From NCBI GenBank assembly GCA_021234155.1, contig JAJEKV010000017.1, forward strand, positions 675,467-739,466: a stretch of 64,000 bases of DNA, read 5' to 3'. Both the position numbers and the translations under genes were made by a program. This stretch comes from Isoetes taiwanensis. Taxonomy: Eukaryota; Streptophyta; Lycopodiopsida; Isoetales; Isoetaceae. Shown one piece after another: positions 46,874 to 57,080 of the stretch. The stretch's first letter is position 1. The number at the start of each line of letters is the position of its first letter. Under the pieces are notes generated by a model. It made no database searches. It saw only the letters and a program-made list of their open reading frames with translations, and had not been told where the DNA came from.

Positions 46874-48288
46874 TCAGATTATCGCCCACTCTTCCTGATT
46901 CACTTGTTCCATTTTGTTTTCTAAGTCCTTCTCTCGCACTTGCTCCTTCCCTAGTTCTAGATTGTCTTTAAAGGTTGAAATTTCTTCATGTTTCTTTTCA
47001 CTTGAATTTAAATGATCCCTCCCATTTTTTTCCCCATTTGGTTTTGTTGCCTCCTCATCCGCCACTTTAACATTGTCTTGCGTTTCTCGCCTGAACATGA
47101 AGCAATCTTTCAAACCTTTTAATTTCCATTGTGGGGAACATTCTTCTAATTTCCAATCCATTTATGAGCCTTAACTTGAACAAAGAGTAATATATCCAAC
47201 TTTGCACAATAGTAAACTGCGGAATACCCTCCGCTGCTGTGATGCCCACATAAATCCTTGGGCCCTTTGCTATCGAGTGAGTTATATATGACCCTAAGTT
47301 CTTTGCTATGGCAATTAGAAATTCTGGATCTAGCATATCCGGTGGCAATTGTTCTATCTCAAACCAAAGAAGGAAGTTTAACCAACAGACATTTTATCCG
47401 GGGTAAAACCCGAGTATAATATTGATATAACACAAATTCTCCCGCAAACCGATCCACTCCTTTCGATACTATCTTTTCCACGCCTTTTTCGCTATCAAAT
47501 AATATAAGAAAAAGTTACCGCTAATAGCTTTGATGCTCAAACCGTGGCATTTTCAGAGGCCCGTGATGCCCCTGTAAGACATGCTTGTAACTTCCCGTAA
47601 TCTAAAAGCCTCCTCAAAAAACCCCACCACCGCTTTTAGAAATTAAATTCTCCATGTTCCCGACATGTTTAGAGTAATCCATCGCAAGTATTTTAGGCTG
47701 CCCTGTTTTTTACACGCCCATGATTGAAGGAGTTGTTCTAAACCGTAGATGAGTTTTTGGAAGAAAGGGAATTCGGTTTCTTCTACTCGCCACTACGGAA
47801 TCATTAGAGAATCCTTTCTTAATCCATTCAAAACCCGGGCCTTATGATCCTTTCCAATCGTTTTTCCCCTCGTTTTTCCATGGACTAGAACTTGCAGCTT
47901 CATTATTATTAACAATGGGCTCCTTTATTCCCTACGCTTTTCAATACAAAATCCCATTTGTTTATCTTCCGACAAAGAATCTATGGCTAAAGGCGAAGCT
48001 ATTTACCTCTGTTTTTCCTTTTCCAGGTACATGATTTACTGTTTCAAGTTCCATCTTTTCTTCTGCCAGCATTCCTTGTCTTGCCATGGTCCTAGATTCC
48101 CGCTTCTGCAAACCCCAATCCCATCGACCTATTTTCTTGCCGTTACTTACAGAGCCTGTTTCTCCAAAGCCGAATTCTGCTGCTAACGAGTCGCTGGGTG
48201 CAGCCTCCGGGGCTGGGCGTACAACTTTCTCTTTGGGGCTTGGCCCCTTTCTGTCTCCTGTTGCCGCTACAGTTTGCGCCACCGACAT
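46874..48288 (-). pseudogene. L1 ORF1 remnant
   Basis: Three pieces lie on the minus strand. 48288-47962 is MSVAQTVAATGDRKGPSPKE, proline/lysine-rich. 47348-47067 has LDPEFLIAIAKNLGSYITHS and GPRIYVGITAAEGIP, fitting the DUF4283-type RNA-binding segment of plant L1 ORF1. 47161-46874 is a very charged, glutamate/lysine-rich tail. The stretch 47360-47960 between the first two is in no open frame. ORF1 protein would bind element RNA. Confidence 0.5.
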
Positions 48289-48307
48289 CGGGTCCCCAAC
48301 CTCAAAC

Positions 48308-48324
48308 CGTTACCATAGAAACTT
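48308..48324. repeat. Target-site duplication of L1 element, right copy
   Basis: CGTTACCATAGAAACTT, identical to 41778-41794. Confidence 0.9.
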
Positions 48325-48990
48325 GCAAGTGGTTATATTTTAGAAAATACACATCTATAGACTAAAGGGAAAGGGATGTCGACATTTACGGTCATATTTT
48401 ATCTAATCGTGTGTGCACAAACAATGGCGCATCTCTTCAATGGTTCCCACCGAAGAAAGGCCCTAGCACGTTCCTTGATCTTTCTTGGAATCTCGGTAAA
48501 GTTATCAGCCTTCCACTTGGAAGGATAATTGGAAGTTATTATGGGGATAAAAATGTAGCTTTACCCTATTTCATTTGCTAAGGCTTCCATACAAATAGTA
48601 AGTGAAACACGTAAACAAGTAATATCGAATAAGTAATACTATTGTCATCCACGTTGATATGATACTAATATGCCATGACACACAATTCTATCAAGTGGAG
48701 CAATGCCGCCGGGCATACGTTTATTAGTTAGCCTTCAATTGGGAAGGGAAGTGGAAGTTAAAATGCACTCTTGGAGACGCTATGATTAACAAATCTTTAA
48801 TATTATAAAAAAAATGGTTTATGTCATCTTGAATTTTTGTATAGCGTGTGAAAGTTCTTGATAGAAAAATAGTTTATGTAGTTTTATGTTTTTGCATGGC
48901 ACTTTTTGGAAGTTAAAATCCACTTTTATTAAATCCTTGTCCTTAAGCTGTATTTGCTCTCAACTGGGATTTGCCCCTTATTTGTTTATT
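48325..48990. other. No gene recognised
   Basis: AT-rich flank that continues the sequence interrupted by the L1 at 41778. Only short frames are present. Confidence 0.5.
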
Positions 48991-49971
48991 GGAAATCTCC
49001 CAAAATACCCCTATGAGTTTATGTAATTACCAAAATGCCCTTATGAGTTTACAAATTACCAAAATGCCCTTGGCTCAAATAAATATACTATATAAAATAC
49101 ACACACAAACAAATTTGCCCCTACACACACCAAACTTAATTACCAAAATACCCCGATGGTTTTAAGTACGCCGGATTTGGGTTGGCCTCCCATGGAAACC
49201 CTTCCGAGTTTCCAAGGTCGGTTTTCATGGAAACCTTCCTTTTGAAGAAACCCTTCCAAGGATGGAAACCCTTCCCGGTTTTAAATTTGAAAACCCTAAG
49301 GTTTTCCATGGAAATTTAAGGGTTTCCATGGAAAGCCTAAGGGTTTCCATATTGGAAAATCCTAAGGGTTTCATGGAAATCCTGGAAGGGTTTCCACAAA
49401 TTTTTTTAAATATTTACACACGTGAGCCTTTATGGCTCACGCCTTCCACACCTGGACGCCGACATTAAGGCGCACGTCCATCGAGCGCACCTCACTCAAA
49501 ATTCAAATTTTGAGTGGAAACCCTTTCCGATTTCCATGCATGATGGAAATTGGGAAGGGTTTCCACAGGAGGAGGAAAATAGGAAGGGTTTACACAGGAG
49601 GAGGAAAACAGGTTAGGTTTCCACATGAGGAGGAAAATAAGTTAGGTTTCCACATGCAGTTAGAAACTCCATGGGGTAAGATTAACTAAGAATTGAGACC
49701 AACATGATCTCAAAAATTCTGGCACGTAACACCCAACATAACATGGAACTCCTTTGGCTTAGCTCCACTCCAGAATGTTTTTTATCCTGATCTCTGGTTA
49801 AGATGTGGTTTAGTAACGTCCTAGACTGCACCATCGAATTGAAAGCCTTTAGGTTTAGCACGGGCCAAGATTGTGCCATGCAAAAAAAAGAAAGCAAACA
49901 AAGAATGCCTGGTATGAGTAACTACTAAACATAACTAGCAACCCAGACTTTTTGAGTCTTTAGTTGATGAG

Positions 49972-51300
49972 TCAGAATTTAAATTTTAGGAGAAAACAGA
50001 CATACTTTTTCAAGAATGGTATATTATCATGTTCTAAGTAGTAATTAGCAAAGATAAACATTTGACAACAAAAGACATAGGTGCAAACACGTTGAGAATC
50101 TACATTGACAATTTCTTTGAAGCATTGACTCCCTAACTCTACATGGGGCATTTTCTGGACAAGCTCGGAGAAGAGATTTCCAGCCAATAATAGTCAGTGA
50201 CATGGCATATTTCAGAAAACGTTCTATTTCTGTAACAAAGCCTGCACGGATAAAAAGATCAACCATGCAATTGTAATGAATTACATCTGGTATTATTGCA
50301 TGTGTCACTCTCGTAGAGTGAAAATACCAACAACCATCATCTACTAGGCCCGCCGAACTGCATGCATCAAGAATCCCAGTGAATATAAGCGCATTTGCTT
50401 GTACACCTGCATTTTGCATATTGGCAAATAAGTCCAATGCTAGTAATTCTTCACCATATTCAGCAAATCCAGCAAGCATAGCACCCCACATTACCACATT
50501 TGTATTCGGAAATTGTGTAAAAGTTTTCCACGCATCATCTAAACTCCCACATTTAACATACATATCCACAAGGGCACTACCCAAGAAAATGTGCAATCTG
50601 GTTATGTATATGCCTTCCAAAATTCATGACTCCAATATTAGCACATGCTTTCAAAATTCCTAAATACGTAACTCTATTCGGTTTAACAGATGTGATCAGA
50701 TCATGTTTTCAAGGCATTCCAAGGCCATACACTCTCGACCATGTTGAGCATATCCCCGCAATCATAGTATTCCATGACACCATGTCCGGGTCCTATTCCC
50801 TCACCGCATGTAATCAAAGCATTCTTGGGCAAAGAAGATCTCACCATTCCGCACATACCCGCCATCATTGTATTCCATAATACCACGCCGGGATTTGTGA
50901 TGTGGCAAAGATCCTGTGTGCCTCCTCCAAGCTCCCTGACTTAGCATACATATCCACCATTGCACTTTCTATGAAAACATTCGGTTGAATATTGCTCCGC
51001 ATGAGCTCTGAATGGATTAACCTACCCCGACACGCATTTGGAGCCATTGCACATGCTTTGAAAATAGCAACATATACATGAAGATTTCTCTTGACACCGA
51101 AAAGTTCCATCATGATAATTCAAAGGCAGCCCGAGGTTGATCATGATTAACATGAGATGAAAATATCGCGATACCATGTATACACGCTTTGGCTGTAAAA
51201 TCCTACTAAATATTTGATTTGTTTCAACCATGCATTCGAGAAGGCGAATGAGATGGTCCCCTAGGACAGCTATCGAATCCAAACCGCTTCATAAAGATTA
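49972..51300 (-). pseudogene. Pentatricopeptide repeat (PPR, PLS-type) gene fragment
   Basis: Minus-strand PPR protein pieces in several frames. 51113-50865 gives FKACAMAPNACRGRLIHSEL and SAMVDMYAKSGSLEEAHRIF. 50886-50701 gives VLWNTMMAG and SLPKNALITC. 50620-50045 gives LGSALVDMYVKCGSLDDAWK, NVVMWGAMLAGFAEYG, ALIFTGILDACSSAGLVDDG, YNCMVDLFIRAGF and IIGWKSLLRAC, ending like an E motif (LLSNVYLC). PLS-type PPR proteins bind organelle RNA. Frame changes between 50700 and 50890 lie where AGY and QNG-type residues should be, at sites reading GCGGG or GCGGGG instead of the expected GCAGGA, and GCGGAA instead of GCAGAA. The fragment lies inside a TIR element, so it may be a captured copy. It is truncated at the C-terminus. 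Confidence 0.8.
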
Positions 51301-52289
51301 GAGAGCAATCTCCCCGCCATATTCAAAGTCCGTTCTTCTCCGCAAAGATTCTATCAAGAGACAAGGCATTGTTTCTAGATATTACATTATGCCTGCTCCA
51401 AAATATCTAATGCACTGCTCCCAAATATCTAATACAAAATATCTAATATTTTTTGACGACACGTATCACAACAAAACTTACCCATCTTTTACTACAAAAC
51501 TCAAACCGTAATCATCCACCTTACTACAAAACCTCAGAACCGTAATTTGTCCCCACCAATACCACCTTCATCACTTAAGAGTTGAGCAATTAGTCCCACT
51601 CTAGGCAAGGCACCAATAACTTTGTCAAGAACTTAGATAATGGAATTGGTTTTTTCTCCTTGTATGCAGATTATAAAAGGGCCCCGGATCATGCAAAAGA
51701 GCCCGAATCATGCAGAAAAAACCGTCCAAAATGATATAGGATTTAAGATCGCCGAGAATATGTATGCCTAAGGTGGCAACTTTAAAACAAAACAGAGGCA
51801 ACCAAAATGAAGTGGCTCTACTTAAACTAGACCCCCGGGTCAAAAACATTTCCTTTGCATTGCCTCAACAACAAAGCCGGGCTCTACCTTGCAACCAAAG
51901 CATCATTCAAATGACAGAGTTCAATGTTTAAGTTTAATTAATGTTTAAAACATCCACCGCAGATTGTGCAATATGTGGTGGCGATCCTAAGTTGGAAACA
52001 TCCTAGATGGGAGATCGAAAGCTATGCTTGGGCTCCTGAGTGTGGCTCAAGAAAGAATTCAACGACAAGATGAGCGAAAAATACCTTGTCCGATTCCTTT
52101 GGCGCTACCGCCATATATTGAAAAAGGGAAACAAATATTTTGAGTTTTGACCCAATCGTCTGTGGGTGCCCGACTCCAACCTAGGCCGGAATAGGTCGGG
52201 ATTTGGGGCCCTATGATCGTAAGAGAAAAATCAAGGCTAGAGAAAATCAAGACTCGCTAAAATTACCTCAAGAGAAGCATCTTCAAAGA

Positions 52290-52523
52290 TTAGTTTGTTC
52301 TTTTTCTCGATCCAATCCATAGTGGTTGATCATCGCCATGAGCAGCAGCAGCCTTCATGGTAGCATTCCTATCATGCATCGCCATAGCTATACCTAATGA
52401 AGCAATTATACTCCTGTTTAGATAAGCGCCGGACGGATGTAAAACCCTCATTCTCGAAAAAAATCTCTTCCCAAACAAAGCATGAATTAAATTATGTAAA
52501 TTAATTACTGCCGGACCTCGCAT
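52290..52523 (-). pseudogene. Possible N-terminal exon of the captured PPR gene
   Basis: A 77-codon frame, MRGPAVINLHNLIHALFGKR..., is arginine-rich and nearly free of acidic residues in its first half, as an organelle-targeting peptide would be. It lies upstream of the PPR repeats on the same strand and inside the same TIR element. About 1 kb without an open frame separates it from the first PPR piece. There is no motif to prove the link. Confidence 0.25.
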
Positions 52524-53440
52524 CCAAATATTTTATTTTTTATGGAAACCCTTCCGTGTTCAAGTGGAAACCCTTCCGGGTTTTGCGGAAATTCGGAAGG
52601 GTTTCCATGTTCCTAGGTTTTCCAACCCAAATCGGGTGGAGATAGTGTGAGCGAAAATACCCCCCTACACCAAAATGCCACTACATATCAATTTTGATCA
52701 ATCTACACCAAACTTAATCACCAAAATGCCCTATACGCCAAACTTAATTATCAAAATACCCCCACTTAATTACCAAAATGCCCTTACATACCAATCCTAC
52801 TCAATCTACACTAAATGCCTCAAGAATAGAAGTTTGAATTCAACAAAGAGATTACAGAAGTCACAATCATCACTAAATTGGAGCCCTACAACAGCGTGCA
52901 TTGTGTCCATTCCCATCATACCTTCCACAATGTTGTTCCTCTTCTCTATATTTTCTCCTATTCATATGCATTTGGTTTTTGGACGTCCATGAGGTCTGCA
53001 TGTGGCTGGTGGTAACATGCCTCCAATAGCATCATTGACGCTAAAATCAGAGGGAATACTGACTCCTTGTAAGAGTCACAATAAGATTGTGTAAGGCATT
53101 TTGGTAAGTAACTTTGGTGGCGAGGGCATTTTAGTAATTAAATTTAGTGTAGATTAATCAAAATTGTCTTCCTCACTTGCTTTGTAACATTACCATTCTT
53201 TCAGTATATTGATGACACAATTCTTAAAAAAAAAAAAAAAATTGTTATGTAATGACATTTTGGTAATTAAATTTGGTGTAGGAGTATTTTGATAATTAAG
53301 TTTGGTGTGTAGGGCAAATTATAATTTATTTGTATATTTTTTGAGTAAGGGGATTCTGGTAATTTTAAAACTAATAAGGGCATTTTGGTAATTACATAAA
53401 CTCATAAGGGCATTTTGTAGTTTTCCGTTATTTGGTTTGT

Positions 53441-53640
53441 GTTCAGACATAAAAAGGCAATTCAGTTCAATGATTTTACACGCAATTCAGTTCAATGATT
53501 TTACACTAAAACCAGTAGACGATAAAAAGCAATTCAGTTAAAGGGCATTTTGGTAGTTTCCCTTTTGGGTGTTCAATGATTTTACACGAAAAGACAGTAG
53601 ACGATAAAAAGCAATTCAGTTCAATGATTTTACACGAAAA
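53441..53640. repeat. Short tandem repeat with an embedded 34-bp TIR-like insert
   Basis: The unit GCAATTCAGTTCAATGATTT + TACAC (25 bp) occurs four times, the last two linked by a longer spacer containing CAGTAGACGATAAAAA. In the third unit the sequence is split after CAGTT by a 34-bp insert (53540-53573) containing AAGGGCATTTTGGTAGTTTC. That insert closely resembles the right terminus of the neighbouring TIR element (53407-53427). Confidence 0.85.
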
Positions 53641-53904
53641 GAAAAAATAAACAAGGCTTTTATAAACATCTCTGCCTCACGGAGGATGCAACTAATTATT
53701 AGAGGTCTGATCCATTAGGACTTCTGTCCATAGAGGATGCAAACGATTAATAGAGGTCTCATCTGTTTTAAAGTTACAGACAGACTTAAAGCAAAGATAT
53801 GCACCAGGGCGTCTTCACCACCGAATGCAATTGCTTTGGTTTTGAAGAAAAGGAACTAAATCTTGGATCATTTTAAAGGGCCTCTTAGAAGCTCTCCAGA
53901 TCCA
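53641..53904 (-). other. Likely 3' untranslated region of the WRKY gene
   Basis: Non-coding sequence immediately downstream of the WRKY stop codon on the minus strand. No second gene is seen. The transcript end cannot be fixed from sequence. Confidence 0.4.
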
Positions 53905-55057
53905 TCACAATTCTACAGGCGGGAGGTTCAATTCACAGAAGGATAACAATTCTTCAAGATCCACATCCCATGGATTCGGAAGGATCACATCCAAATAGCT
54001 AGAGGATGATGCATCATCGAACATAACAGAGGGGGCACTGTGGCAACTAGATTCAGAAGGGCTCAGAATGTGGCCTTTAATTGAATCAAGATATGAAAAT
54101 TCAGAGCTGCACGAGTTCACTGGCTCAGAGAGACATTGAAGCTTAAATTCTTGAGCAATGGTCATTAGTGAGGCTTTCTGCAGAGGATTTAAGCCTGTGT
54201 GCTGAGATGATAGGCCACTTCCACTGTAACTTGAGCATGGACCTAACTGGGATCTGCACTTATGTGTATTTTTGTACCTAACTTGATAAACTGAAGGATC
54301 CCCTTCATCCTTTTGTAATGTCTTCACTGCATCGCACCCACCATCATTTTTATTTTTATGAGTACATCTGTAATACATCCTGAACAAAAATGCACCAAGC
54401 AAATCAGAACAAATAAGAAGGTAGAGAAATTATAATAATATGAACACAAATAACTTGAGAAGTTAGAGATATTAAACTCAGATATTGTGAAAGAAATTTT
54501 TATCTTAAGCTTAGAAAACAATCTTTTGTCAAAGCAGAGGCCAAACAAGTAGAATCAAAGAAAAAGAAAAATTATCAAGAATTTTTACCTGGGGTGTGAT
54601 GACCCACGTATGTTTTTCTGTCCATATTTGCGCCAGATGAAACCATCATCTGGAATAAGTTCAGTTCCTTCATCATTTTTTGATATAGGGATCCAAGTTT
54701 CGAGATCAGCATCCATTCTCCTTCTGAAGACATAGAAGACATCAGTGTGTGCAAATCAGCAATGCCAAAAAACAGAGCATACACAGAAAAACAGGGGATT
54801 TACCTTCGTTTAGGGCTTGGCTTGTCAAATTCCTCAGAAATCACTTCTTCTTTAAGCACAAGTCCGACCCCAGCGGTTTTCTTCAGCAGCTGGGTTAGAC
54901 TGTTGGTGCCATTATTTATCGCCTTAAGTTCCTGCATTGCCGCTTCTGCCCAGCCAGGCCCAGAAGAGCTTACCAGCTTCTCCAGCCGAGTAACTGGCTC
55001 CATAAATTTCTTGATTTCCATTTGGATCATGCATTCATCGTCAAATTCGATTTTCAT
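53905..55057 (-). CDS. WRKY transcription factor, group III (three exons)
   Basis: Sequence-specific nuclear DNA-binding protein; WRKY factors bind W-boxes (TTGAC core) and group III members usually act in defence and senescence signalling. Exons on the minus strand: 55057-54804, 54723-54589, 54379-53905, with GT-AG introns, giving 287 residues. The start is the ATG at 55057; the frame extends upstream only to a TTG. Exon 1 encodes a helical N-terminus (MKIEFDDECMIQ...). Exon 2 carries ETWIPI, then DDGFIWRKYGQK and GSSHPR, with the family's conserved intron after PR. Exon 3 opens MYYRCTHK and completes a zinc finger ending NTHKC. The H-X-C ending defines group III. The first cysteine pair is C-X9-C rather than C-X7-C, owing to a KN duplication. 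The C-terminus is acidic (DVDLEELLSFCEL), a possible activation region. All splice junctions preserve the frame. This is the only clearly intact gene in the window. Confidence 0.93.
54380..54588 (-). other. WRKY intron 2 (conserved PR-type intron)
   Basis: GTAAAAATTC donor next to CCCAG and TTGTTCAG acceptor. It splits the codon for arginine in HPR, the position conserved in WRKY groups I C-terminal, II (most) and III. Phase 2. Confidence 0.9.
54724..54803 (-). other. WRKY intron 1
   Basis: An 80-bp intron with donor AG/GTAAAT and acceptor TCTTCAG. Phase 2, joining AAACGAAG to AAGGAGAATG. An alternative acceptor 3 bp downstream would remove one arginine and keep the frame. Confidence 0.8.
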
Positions 55058-55330
55058 TAGAGTGATCCTTTTCTCTCTCAAACATAAAAATGGCAACCAA
55101 TTTTTGGCAGAGAAGGCAGATTTAGAAGCCGAAGCCGCGTAAATGCGAGCTCAGATAAACCGAGTAATGAACCTTCGAAAAAGGATATAGATTTCGGAAG
55201 AATTAAAAGGAATGTAATGCTTTCAGACAAGCAGTTAAAAACTGAAAAAACGGGATTGAGAAAATAATAATAAAGCGCCGGATCTTGAGCAAACGAGGTT
55301 GAGAAAAATATTGTAAGAAAGCTTCACATC

Positions 55331-55340
55331 TTTTATAAAA
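55331..55340 (-). promoter_or_regulatory. Candidate TATA box of the WRKY gene
   Basis: TTTTATAAAA read on the minus strand, followed by G, about 275 bp upstream of the start codon. If used, transcription would start near 55300, leaving a 5' leader of about 240 nt. No other gene is seen upstream. This is the best TATA-like match in the upstream region on this strand; support is positional only. Confidence 0.35.
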
Positions 55341-55714
55341 ACCACCGGAGTAGAGAAAGAGGAACCCAAAATTAAGGAAAGAAAGGGCGGAAACAGAATT
55401 TCATAAGGAAAAGAAGAAATACTTGGATCGAAAGCTCCATGCTGAAAACCGAATAGAAGCATTTATCCGGAGATGGGGCCAGAGACGCATTTCCGAGCAA
55501 GTACGACGAAGTCTTCCAAGAGCTCTCTTCGGCTAGGGTCGAAATCGAAAGCCCGAGTTGCGGGAGATCTAACGGCCAATATTAATTCTACATCCACCAA
55601 TCAACGGTTCTGCTATAGAATCAAAAACCCAAAAAAAACAAAGGGAAAACTACCCTCCATATCGCCCTTTTATGTTTTAATTTAAATTACCCTACCACAG
55701 AGGGATAACAACCT

Positions 55715-55920
55715 GGAACTGGAACGAGGGTGTTACGTGTTATGTGTTATGGTAGGGCATAACACCCGAGTTCTAGGTTGTTATCCATGCCTTAACGTCC
55801 TTGGCCTCAACATTTAGCTGTAGGGTTTAATCGCAGCTGTTGATCTCTGGATGTTATGTTCAGTAACATTATGTGGCCCAATCGGTTATGACCATAACAA
55901 AGATGTTATGGCCATAACAT
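55715..55920. repeat. Cluster of GTTATG/CATAAC palindromes
   Basis: Four pairs of GTTATG and CATAAC (or close variants such as GTAACATTATG) lie within 200 bp. One is a perfect 18-bp palindrome, ATGTTATGGCCATAACAT at 55903-55920. Another is GTGTTATG-N6-CATAACAC near 55746-55767. It may be a small foldback element; no boundaries are defined. Confidence 0.7.
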
Positions 55921-55957
55921 TTCCTCTGCTGCCACTGTTCTTTTTTTGGACCTCCGC

Positions 55958-56033
55958 CATAGCCAAGCAAAAATGCCAGGCAACAAATCCGTCGCCATAG
56001 CCAAGCAAAAATGGCAGGCAACAAATCCGCCAT
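55958..56033. repeat. Two-copy tandem repeat, about 38 bp
   Basis: CATAGCCAAGCAAAAATG followed by CCAGGCAACAAATCCG is repeated directly, with one base change (GCCAGG/GGCAGG). It is bordered by further CCATAGCC motifs at 56123 and 56165. Confidence 0.8.
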
Positions 56034-56581
56034 ATAGTGGGCGCCAGCTCTAACAAATCCGGCCATGCCATACTCCGGCCGCCGGTTCCTAGCTTCTAAT
56101 AGGCATACTGGGAACTGTTGGCCATAGCCGTGGTTTTTTTTGACAAAAATCACGATATCCGTCGCCATAGCTGTGTTTTTTGGCAGCAGATGCTCTATTT
56201 TTGGCTCTATTTCAAGAACAAAGATGCAAGATTTTCGGAGCTATTTGCACAAGAAAGCTCTTCCGGAACCTCGCCACGTAAAGCTTGGGTGCAAATGGAG
56301 GTCGAGAAGCGGAAAATGAAATACGTGTCTAGCTTCCGCAAATGCCCCAAAATTGCCGATTCCTCGTGAACTGACCTCATTTATAATCCGACTCCGCCTC
56401 GCTTAAATCGGCCTCCCCCGTAGTACCGTCACTTTCCTACTGCTTAAAATCCATCCCCTCACATGGCCACATGTTTAGGAAAACAGACTTACATTTTAGT
56501 TTGTTTTTCTTACGGAATGCGCCGCTAAGTTTGGCTATGGCTATATGCTCGCCAAAATGCCTCGGCCAGGGCGTTAAATAC

Positions 56582-56775
56582 CGATAACGCCCTCCCTGAG
56601 TTAGGGCGGTTCAATATGTGGCCGTATGGCCCGCCGCATTCAGACGGGCGGCTCGAATTGCGGGCTACATGGCCACATAATACGGCCATTTTCCTAGTAC
56701 GGCCGAGGAATTTCGTGGCCACATGGCCACGAGGCCATTTTCCTGGCCCATAACTCCTCGGGAGAGGACGTTATC
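56582..56775. repeat. Small GC-rich foldback, about 194 bp
   Basis: The left end reads GATAACGCCCTCCCTGAG and the right end, on the other strand, GATAACGTCCTCTCCCGAGG. Inside are several GGCCAC/GTGGCC palindromes (for example CGTGGCCACATGGCCACG at about 56717-56734). Non-coding; resembles a MITE but without a visible target duplication. Confidence 0.55.
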
Positions 56776-57052
56776 TACCCCTTAGCAAACTGGCCCGGGA
56801 AGTTTACTGTTGTTTTGTGGTGGTTTTTGTAACAAGCTACGTGTTTATGGCCATTTGGCATAATAAACTAGGTATTTATCTGCTTTTCAATTTGTTACTC
56901 GTGGGTAACACCACTGCAACCAACGATTGAGAATTGATCTCAACTATAAAACTTGAGGACCAGGTTGTTAAGGAGGGGCAATACGGTGAATTTGAAACAT
57001 ATAGGGGCATTTTGGTAATTATCAATATTTGCAAGGGCATTTTAGTGTTTTC

Positions 57053-57080
57053 AAAAAAAAAAAAAAAAAAAAAAAAAAAA
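57053..57080. repeat. Poly(A) run of 28
   Basis: An uninterrupted run of 28 A. The sequence just before it (GGGGCATTTTGGTAATT, GGGCATTTTAGTG) belongs to the same motif family as the TIR ends at 49.0 and 53.4 kb. Confidence 0.9.

Larger units (their letters stand above)
41795..48307 (-). mobile_element. L1-type LINE, minus strand, with 17-bp TSD
   Basis: Bounded by CGTTACCATAGAAACTT on both sides. The left end has a 12-base T run (41793-41804), the complement of a poly(A) tail, so the element is on the minus strand. Order from its 5' end: ORF1 (about 48288-46870), endonuclease (about 46720-46300, broken), linker, RT (45162-44389), thumb and C-terminal part (44388-43306), then an interrupting plus-strand LINE fragment (about 42260-43245) and the remaining 3' part. 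RT and C-terminal part are well preserved; the 5' half is fragmented. Confidence 0.9.
48991..53427. mobile_element. Probable non-autonomous TIR transposon carrying a PPR gene fragment
   Basis: The left end (48991-49160) and right end (53232-53427) are inverted copies of about 170-195 bp. Both read GGAAA-CT-C-AAAAT then CCCCTATGAG or CCCTTATGAG, followed by TTTATGTAATTACCAAAATG. Just inside are clusters of GGAAACCCTTCC-type subterminal repeats in both orientations (49185-49690 and 52539-52620). Candidate flanking duplication: TTATTTGTTT (48978) and TTATTTGGTTT (53428), imperfect. Between the ends lies PPR sequence (below). A smaller foldback piece (52660-52810 against 53095-53165) sits at the right. 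No transposase is present. The length of the flanking duplication would suit Mutator-like elements, but this is not settled. Confidence 0.6.

Noticed and set aside
49262-49468. Plus-strand ORF of 68 codons
   Set aside because: It is made of the GGGTTTCCATGGAAA-type subterminal repeats and is low-complexity, with no protein support.
49185-49690. Telomere-like repeats (AAACCCT)
   Set aside because: The motif is AAACCCTTCC with irregular spacing and both orientations. It is not a tandem heptamer and is better explained as transposon subterminal repeats.
55058-55096. Upstream start for the WRKY protein at 55096
   Set aside because: The codon there is TTG. The first ATG in frame is at 55055-55057 and gives a plausible N-terminus.
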